Part shown: positions 7,755-13,208 of the stretch, piece by piece | Numbering within the stretch: position 1 is the first letter of the stretch | Layout: each line of letters begins with the position of its first letter | Source of the DNA: Ignavibacteriota bacterium | GTDB lineage: Bacteria; Bacteroidota; Ignavibacteria; UBA10030; UBA6906 | Length of the DNA stretch: 13,208 nucleotides | NCBI GenBank assembly: GCA_016209805.1 | Contig: JACQVJ010000107.1 | Span: 1-13,208 of the forward strand | Direction: 5' to 3' | Notes under the pieces: generated by a model | What the model was told of the DNA's origin: nothing | What the model saw: the letters and a program-made list of their open reading frames with translations, nothing else | Databases searched by the model: none | Program-made: the position numbers and the translations under genes

Positions 7755-8519
7755 ATGAAGAAAAAAATCGAACTGTGGATGTGTGCCATCATCCTGACTC
7801 TTGCTGTGGCCGGGGGATGCGTAGACATCCCTTCCGCGGGGCACATCCCACCTGATTACCAGGCTCTCGTGCGGATACTCTACCTCGATCCATCCGTGCC
7901 GAGCGCGACGGTCAACATGGCGCTCGGACCGAACTTCGAGAGCTTCAGCCAATTGCATACGGGGAATTTTGGAACAGCCAGTGCATACATGACAGTACCT
8001 GCGGGTGCAAAGAGATTCTATCTGACCAATGGAGGCGTACCGGTCGGAAACGATACAAGTTCGCTTGCCATCGATGCAGATCAGAAGGGGACGCTGTTTG
8101 TCTATCCGATCAATGTGGCGGGAGACCCGCGAATCCGCTTTGTGGGCGAGCGATATACATTTGCACAACCGGGTGTGGTGGATAGCGCGCTGATTCGATT
8201 CAGCAATAGCATCAGCCGATCAGCCGGTGATACAGTTGATACGCGCGTTGATGTCGTTCAGTACTACACCAGCAACGCGAACATCATCTCACGCAATCTT
8301 GCAACCAACGTGGCCTTCCGGGGTACCACGGCGTACTTTCGAGTTCCCAGGGACAGCACCTATTTCTTCTATTTGACGAGAGCAGGTGCTGCCACCGTTG
8401 TCCTGACCGACACGCTGTCGATCACTGGCGCCTCGCGTCAGCAAGGGACGGCTGTTGCCTTTGGAACCCGAGACCCGAATACGGGAAAGGTTCAGTTCGT
8501 AAAGTTCGATGAGAATTGA
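7755..8519 (+). CDS. DUF4397 domain-containing lipoprotein
   Basis: A 254-residue predicted lipoprotein. The N-terminus MKKKIELWMCAIILTLAVAGGC ends in a lipobox-like AGG/C, with lipidated Cys at residue 22; Ala at -3 is less usual than Leu. The mature part fits DUF4397, a beta-sandwich family of unknown function found in envelope proteins. Residues about 36-130 carry the family's pattern (ALVRILYLDPSVPSATVNM, then FGTASAYMTVPAGAKRFYL, then GTLFVYPI). Residues about 141-250 look like a second, more diverged copy of the fold (DSALIRFSN, then TAYFRVPRDSTYFFYL). ATG 7755 has AAGGAG eight bases upstream. It is the first gene after the structured spacer and is followed 53 bases later by the second receptor, so it probably opens that operon. 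An accessory surface or periplasmic lipoprotein of the receptor system is a reasonable inference, but no activity is known. Confidence 0.83.
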   Translation: MKKKIELWMCAIILTLAVAGGCVDIPSAGHIPPDYQALVRILYLDPSVPSATVNMALGPNFESFSQLHTGNFGTASAYMTVPAGAKRFYLTNGGVPVGNDTSSLAIDADQKGTLFVYPINVAGDPRIRFVGERYTFAQPGVVDSALIRFSNSISRSAGDTVDTRVDVVQYYTSNANIISRNLATNVAFRGTTAYFRVPRDSTYFFYLTRAGAATVVLTDTLSITGASRQQGTAVAFGTRDPNTGKVQFVKFDEN

Positions 8520-8558
8520 GTGCACCACTCATGAGATTAACCCATATCGACAATTTTT

Positions 8559-8566
8559 GGAGGGAG
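8559..8566 (+). promoter_or_regulatory. Ribosome binding site fixing the second receptor's start
   Basis: GGAGGGAG lies six bases before ATG 8573. The longer reading from 8516, or from ATG 8531, would put 14-19 polar residues before the signal peptide, and the 8516 reading also overlaps the lipoprotein stop codon. ATG 8573 is therefore preferred. Confidence 0.8.
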
Positions 8567-8572
8567 TCAGAC

Positions 8573-11500
8573 ATGAAGGCGAGATATATTGTTACAATGC
8601 TTTTGGTATTCGCTCTGGTAGTTCCTGGTCTCTCCGTTGCAGGAACCACCGGTAAGATCAAAGGCCAAATAACCGACAAGGCGAGTAATGAGGCGTTGAT
8701 AGGTGCAACCGTCATCGTTGTGGGGACAAGCCTTGGAGCGTCGGCCGATGTCAACGGTGAATACATCATCCTGAATGTTCCGGCAGGAACGTATGAGATC
8801 GAGGCAAAATTCCTCGGCTATCAGGCGCTGCGGATTTCCAGGGTCCAGGTCAGTTCAGACTTGACAACGGATCTTGATTTTGCGATCACCCAACTGACGG
8901 AGGGTGTTCAGCTTTCCGAAATCGTCGTTGAACGTGAACGTCAGCTGGTCAACAAGAACGCGACAAATGCAGTTCGAATTCAGACAGGAGAGGATATTCA
9001 GAATCTTCCCGTCCGGGGTGTGAAAGCCGCCATTGTGCTGAGTCCTGGCATTGTTGAACAGGACGGTATTGTCTACGTCCGTGGCGGGCGCGCCGATGAG
9101 GTCGGATATTACCTGGAGGGTGCAAGCACGAGGAATGTGTTCGGCAGAGACCGGGGAACTGGTAATGCACAGCAATTATTCGGAACCGATATCGGCGAGA
9201 ACCTCACAACGGTGATTCCGGAGGCCCTGGAAGAATTCCAGGTTCAGGCGGGCGGATATACTGCTCAGTATGGGAATGCAAATGCCGGAATCATCCGTCA
9301 GACGCTGAGAAGCGGTTCTACGAAGTACAGTGGAAGTCTTCAGGTCGAAACGGACAACTTCACTTCTCAGAATTCCAAGGCCCTGGGGTCCTTCTCCTAC
9401 GGCTATAGCAATTACGTTGCAACCCTGAGCGGCCCGATCGTTGGAGAGAACATCAAATTCTTCGTCGCGGGAGAGAACCAGTTCGACCGCGATTGGAGGA
9501 AGGTGTTTGTCGAAGGGTTCCGCTTCGAGAATCTTCCAGATGCACAGTCCCTTGTCAATCCCGCCACAGGCGGACCTTCGGACACGGTGCGTGTTCTTGA
9601 AGCAAAATCCGGGAATGTCCCGGGCCTTTTCAGAAATCGATACACGGGCAACGGAACCGTGACACTCGACTATAATCCTCTTATCGTCCGTGTCGGCGGT
9701 TCGTTCACATGGCAGGAGCAGCAGGGAACAGCCCTCTTCATCCCGAACATCTTCAACCTTGCCCGTAATCCCATTACCAGAACAAGCGACTTCCTTGTAA
9801 ATGCCAAAGTCACGCACGTTGTCTCCCCCACGGTGCTGTACGAAGTGAATGTTAACTATGGGGACAATCGGCTGAAGAGATCGGATCCCGATCACGGGGA
9901 CAACTTCCTTCTCTACACTGATAGTCTGGCGAATGCGAAGTATGGCTATCCTTCCAGGAACTACACGAACGGTCCGGGCTCATCGACAAACAACTCGGGA
10001 TACCGCTTGTACGGGTTCCCCTTCGATAAGTTCGGGCATGTGCAGACAAACTTCGACAAGAGGAAACAGACTCGCTTCGGTGGTTCGTTCGATGTGACTG
10101 CGCAGGTGGGGAGCGTTCATGAGTTCAAGGTGGGAGGCTCGATCGACGCGTACACCGTTCGTCGGTACGCCGTGGCCTCCACGGGTCTGTTGACCTGGTA
10201 CAGAGACCATCCTGACCAGGCTCGCATCCCCGGCGCGGCACGGGACTTTGAAGTTGCGAACAACGGTACTGTCGTCAACTATGGCTATGATTTCTACGGA
10301 AACGAAATCAATAGTGGCATCGACGGGCCGAAGAAACCGAAGTTCTATGCAGGGTACATTCAGGACAAGATCGAGTACGAAGACTTGGTCATCAACGCGG
10401 GGCTTCGGTTGGATGCGTTTGACACGGACGATATTGTCTTCATCGATGATCCGACGACACCTGAGATCGAGGGACCGTCCAATCCGTCTGTGGATCCAAC
10501 GACATACTTCTATAAGGAAACAGGTATCGCAAAAAAGAAGGTCTTCAAAGCGGTAAGTCCCAGGCTTGGGTTCTCATTCCCGGTCTCGGACAAAACAGTC
10601 TTCCACGTGCAGTTCGGGAAGTTTGTACAAGCTCCGGCGCTCAACTCGATCTACACCGGGCGTGCGAATCAAGGAGTCGTGTTCGAGGGTGGCAACTTCA
10701 TTCCGAACCCCGTAGGCTTTGGCCTCGATCCCGAGCGGACAACGCAATATGAGATTGGTTTCACCCAACAGATCTCCGATGCGGCTGCATTCGACATTAC
10801 GGGGTACTACAAAGACATCAAGGGACAGATTCAGGTTGTGCGACAAACTGTGGAGACCAACTCAACGGCCGCAGCCTATAATACACTGGCCAACGGAGAT
10901 TTTGCCACCACCAAGGGTGTTGAAGTCAGCTTCCGCCTGCGAAGAACCAATCGCGTCCAGGCACAGATCAACTACACATTCGCCGACGCAAAGGGAACAG
11001 GCTCCACGCTGAACTCGGCAGTTTCATCTCTGGAGAATGGTACGCTGTATCCGACTGTTATCTCTCCACTCGATTTCAACAACTCGCACAGAGGTGCACT
11101 GAATCTCGATTATCGTTTTGGCATGGATGACGGCGGGCCGATTCTTGAGCGTCTCGGACTCAACTTGCTGTTCACATTCAACAGCGGGCATCCATACACG
11201 CTGTCGAATGCAACAACAGGGCAGCAGGGACCCGAACAGGGTGCTCTTGTGGAGAATGATCCACGCAACTCACAGCCACGCGAAGCGGTCAATGCATCGA
11301 CGACGCCGTGGAACCTTAACATCGATCTGCGGCTTGACAAATCGGTGGACATCGGACCGGTGAGCGCCAATTTCTTTATTTACGTCCAGAACCTGCTCAA
11401 CACGAAGAACGTCCTCAACGTGTATCGACGATCCGGCAATGCAGACGACGACGGGTTCCTTACGAACCCCGACCTCAGCAGTGCTATTATTGCAGGGTTG

Positions 11501-11629
11501 GGTCAGCGCTATGTCGAGCTCTATCGTGCGATCAACCTGCAGAACGGCACACACTACTTGAACACGACCGGACTTGATCTGTGGGGCACTCCGCGGCAGA
11601 TCCGCTTCGGTGTGAAAATGGAAATCTAA
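8573..11629 (+). CDS. TonB-dependent outer-membrane receptor with carboxypeptidase-regulatory-like domain, copy 2
   Basis: A complete 1018-residue TonB-dependent receptor paralogous to the gene at 1-2765. Residues 1-23 are a signal peptide (KARYIVTMLLVFALVVPGLSVA). Residues 27-108 are a carboxypeptidase-regulatory-like domain (GKIKGQITDKASNEALIGA, then SADVNGEYIILNVPAGTYEI), common at the N-terminus of FCB receptors. QLSEIVVE (113-120) is a possible TonB-box region. The plug carries VYVRGGRADEVGYYLEGA (167-184) and EALEEFQVQAGGY. Relative to copy 1 it has an insertion of about 16-19 residues after the LEG motif (around NVFGRDRGTGNAQQLFGTD) and Glu where copy 1 has Asp in the DG turn. The barrel blocks match copy 1 (GYDFYGNEI, FIDDPTTP, DDGFLTNP, YVELY, GTPRQIRFG). 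The C-terminus is MEI, without the usual aromatic last residue. It is probably in an operon with the lipoprotein before it and the secreted protein 44 bases after it. Ligand unknown. Confidence 0.95.
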   Translation: MKARYIVTMLLVFALVVPGLSVAGTTGKIKGQITDKASNEALIGATVIVVGTSLGASADVNGEYIILNVPAGTYEIEAKFLGYQALRISRVQVSSDLTTDLDFAITQLTEGVQLSEIVVERERQLVNKNATNAVRIQTGEDIQNLPVRGVKAAIVLSPGIVEQDGIVYVRGGRADEVGYYLEGASTRNVFGRDRGTGNAQQLFGTDIGENLTTVIPEALEEFQVQAGGYTAQYGNANAGIIRQTLRSGSTKYSGSLQVETDNFTSQNSKALGSFSYGYSNYVATLSGPIVGENIKFFVAGENQFDRDWRKVFVEGFRFENLPDAQSLVNPATGGPSDTVRVLEAKSGNVPGLFRNRYTGNGTVTLDYNPLIVRVGGSFTWQEQQGTALFIPNIFNLARNPITRTSDFLVNAKVTHVVSPTVLYEVNVNYGDNRLKRSDPDHGDNFLLYTDSLANAKYGYPSRNYTNGPGSSTNNSGYRLYGFPFDKFGHVQTNFDKRKQTRFGGSFDVTAQVGSVHEFKVGGSIDAYTVRRYAVASTGLLTWYRDHPDQARIPGAARDFEVANNGTVVNYGYDFYGNEINSGIDGPKKPKFYAGYIQDKIEYEDLVINAGLRLDAFDTDDIVFIDDPTTPEIEGPSNPSVDPTTYFYKETGIAKKKVFKAVSPRLGFSFPVSDKTVFHVQFGKFVQAPALNSIYTGRANQGVVFEGGNFIPNPVGFGLDPERTTQYEIGFTQQISDAAAFDITGYYKDIKGQIQVVRQTVETNSTAAAYNTLANGDFATTKGVEVSFRLRRTNRVQAQINYTFADAKGTGSTLNSAVSSLENGTLYPTVISPLDFNNSHRGALNLDYRFGMDDGGPILERLGLNLLFTFNSGHPYTLSNATTGQQGPEQGALVENDPRNSQPREAVNASTTPWNLNIDLRLDKSVDIGPVSANFFIYVQNLLNTKNVLNVYRRSGNADDDGFLTNPDLSSAIIAGLGQRYVELYRAINLQNGTHYLNTTGLDLWGTPRQIRFGVKMEI

Positions 11630-11673
11630 GGAAGGGCGACTGAGTTCTTGAACAATCAATTCTTGGAGAGGCT

Positions 11674-13208
11674 ATGAAACGCTACATTCTCTTAACATGC
11701 ATCATATCGGTCTTTGCGATCGGATGGTTGGTCATGGCGACCAGCGCCGAACGTGGATCGAAGACGCGTCCGCAAGGTGAGTTACCCAGGGTCCTGGGTA
11801 TTCCGTCGTGGACGAAGCTGAATATCAACAAGATCTCTTCCTGGTACCGTGCTAATGGCGAAGAGGAACGCAACCCGCTCAACGGTAACGCAGGCCTGAC
11901 ATATCCTCGCGGCACGTCGGAAGTGATATTTGCTGCCGGACTTGTATGGACGGGCATACACGAGGACGGAAGGACTCCGTTGTTGCGTACAAACGGTTAC
12001 AGTTACAACACAGGACTGAAGCCCGGAGCGATCCTCGGTATCCGTACCGGCATAGCCGAAGATCTGGGGGCGCCCGATGTGAGGATCTTCCGAATCCGAA
12101 GGGATTATGCCACAGCCGATCTCAGGCAGGATGCCGCGGAGATCAATTCAATTGCCCTCGGAAGTGTGAATGATGGACATATTTCTGCAGTGCGAAGCCA
12201 GTACGCAAAGGACTGGACGGAATGGCCATGGCAAAAAGGGGCCCCCTTCTACGACATTGGGTACCTCGATGCAAACGGTGTAGACACTGTTGGTGCAAAC
12301 AACAGGGTCCTTGATTGGGGGGAGGACGCAAACCGTAACGGAGTGTTGGACGCGGGAGAGGATGCCAACTCCAACGGCAAGCTTGATGGCGAAACCCCCG
12401 GACTTGCCGATGCCGATCAGGTTATCTGGTTTGTGGCGAACGACATTGCTGTCCAGCAACCGTGGACAAACATCGAAACCGGGATTGAGTTGCAGACAAC
12501 CGTGTGGGGATATGCTCGCGCCGATGCTATCGGCGATGTCCTTTTCAAAAAATATCGGCTGATTTACAAAGGGATTGCCGCCAGTTCGTCCGACGCGAGG
12601 ATAACCAACATGTACATGGCGCAGTGGTCTGATCCCGACGTAGGGGATTCGGGTAATGACTTCGCCGGCTGCGACACAAACCTCAGCCTCGGCTACGCAT
12701 ACAACGCGCACCCTACTGATCCGCAGTACAGAGATTTCAATATCAGTCCCCCGGCAGGCGGCTATGACTTTCTCCAGGGTCCTCTTGTGCGCGGCAATCA
12801 GGGTGAAGACCGAAACAAGAATGGAATTGACGATGCAATCGATTTCGGTATCTTCGATCTGAAGCTTGTTGGTCCCGGCTGGATCAACCTCCCCATGACA
12901 GCATTCATTTACTTCGCGGCGGGAGGAACATACTCGGATCCTCCTTTCACAGCGGCCGGCGGGATTCAATGGAACCAGATGTTGCGGGGTCTCCCCCCAA
13001 CACCCGGACCACCCGATCCTCCGCCTCTGATCAACCCGACAACCGGACAACCGACATCCTACTGGCTGAGCGGAGATCCGGTGACAGGCAACGGGTGGAT
13101 CGACGGCGCGCTCGACCAGCCGGGCGATCGTCGTATCATCCTTGGATCGGGACCGTTCACGATGGCCCTGGGAGATAAGCATGTACTCGTGTCGGCCTTC
13201 GTGGGTGG
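11674..13208 (+). CDS. Large secreted protein, copy 2 (3' end outside window)
   Basis: The frame is open from ATG 11674 (ribosome site GGAGAGG at 11665-11671) to the right edge, giving 511 residues of a paralogue of the 2824-6279 product. The start is an uncleaved-looking or weak signal peptide, KRYILLTCIISVFAIGWLVM, with possible cleavage after TSA (residue 25). Shared landmarks with copy 1 occur in the same order: VRIFRIRRDYATADLRQDAA (137-156), EWPWQKGAP (183-191), AQWSDPDVGD (316-325), DFAGCDTNLSLGY (329-341), GYDFLQGP (363-370), SDPPF (421-425) and GPFTMALGD (493-501). Copy 2 differs by two back-to-back EF-hand-like loops (218-229 and 230-241), another at 379-390, and a proline-rich insert near 441-460. 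If the paralogy holds, about 650 residues remain outside the window, including a fibronectin-like region and a T9SS sorting domain. Function unknown. Confidence 0.88.
   Translation, partial: MKRYILLTCIISVFAIGWLVMATSAERGSKTRPQGELPRVLGIPSWTKLNINKISSWYRANGEEERNPLNGNAGLTYPRGTSEVIFAAGLVWTGIHEDGRTPLLRTNGYSYNTGLKPGAILGIRTGIAEDLGAPDVRIFRIRRDYATADLRQDAAEINSIALGSVNDGHISAVRSQYAKDWTEWPWQKGAPFYDIGYLDANGVDTVGANNRVLDWGEDANRNGVLDAGEDANSNGKLDGETPGLADADQVIWFVANDIAVQQPWTNIETGIELQTTVWGYARADAIGDVLFKKYRLIYKGIAASSSDARITNMYMAQWSDPDVGDSGNDFAGCDTNLSLGYAYNAHPTDPQYRDFNISPPAGGYDFLQGPLVRGNQGEDRNKNGIDDAIDFGIFDLKLVGPGWINLPMTAFIYFAAGGTYSDPPFTAAGGIQWNQMLRGLPPTPGPPDPPPLINPTTGQPTSYWLSGDPVTGNGWIDGALDQPGDRRIILGSGPFTMALGDKHVLVSAFVG

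Noticed and set aside
8516..8572. Upstream start for receptor copy 2 at 8516 or 8531
   Set aside because: It would place polar residues before a clean signal peptide; ATG 8573 has a strong ribosome site.
1..13208. CRISPR arrays, tRNA/rRNA genes, transposases or phage genes
   Set aside because: No short regular repeats, no RNA gene signatures and no mobile-element proteins were seen; almost all sequence is accounted for by six collinear envelope genes.

Overview
The window comes from a Gram-negative bacterium of the Bacteroidota/Chlorobiota/Ignavibacteriota (FCB) group. The evidence is the combination of TonB-dependent receptors carrying an N-terminal carboxypeptidase-regulatory-like domain, a large secreted protein ending in a FlgD-like/type IX secretion (T9SS) sorting domain, a PorV/PorQ-family outer-membrane protein and a DUF4397 lipoprotein. 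I cannot name the genus. No classical SusC signature or SusD partner is present. All genes lie on the + strand and every one carries an export signal or is an outer-membrane protein, so the whole stretch is a cell-envelope locus.

Layout: (1) 1-2765, a TonB-dependent receptor cut off by the left window edge, missing about 94 N-terminal residues by comparison with its paralogue. (2) 2824-6279, a 1151-residue secreted multidomain protein with a T9SS-type C-terminus. (3) 6340-7410, a 356-residue PorV/PorQ-like barrel. (4) 7411-7754, a 344-base non-coding stretch containing three hairpins. The first is a near-perfect 19-bp stem with a GAGA tetraloop, 33 bases after the PorV-like stop codon. (5) 7755-8519, a DUF4397 lipoprotein. 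(6) 8573-11629, a second complete TonB-dependent receptor, paralogous to the first. (7) 11674-13208, the first 511 codons of a second large secreted protein, paralogous to gene 2 and cut off by the right edge.

The main structural point is that the locus is an ancient tandem duplication of a two-gene module: TonB-dependent receptor followed by a large T9SS-type secreted protein. Both pairs keep the same order, strand and short spacing. The proteins align along their lengths but have diverged clearly. A dedicated PorV-like protein and a surface or periplasmic lipoprotein lie between the two modules. I infer that the receptor and the secreted protein act together at the outer membrane, occupying the place that SusC and SusD hold in other Bacteroidota, and that the PorV-like protein may help export or display the secreted partner. 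No substrate can be read from the sequence. Apart from the spacer at 7411-7754, gaps between genes are 44-60 bases. This suggests two transcription units, one ending after the PorV-like gene and one starting before the lipoprotein gene.
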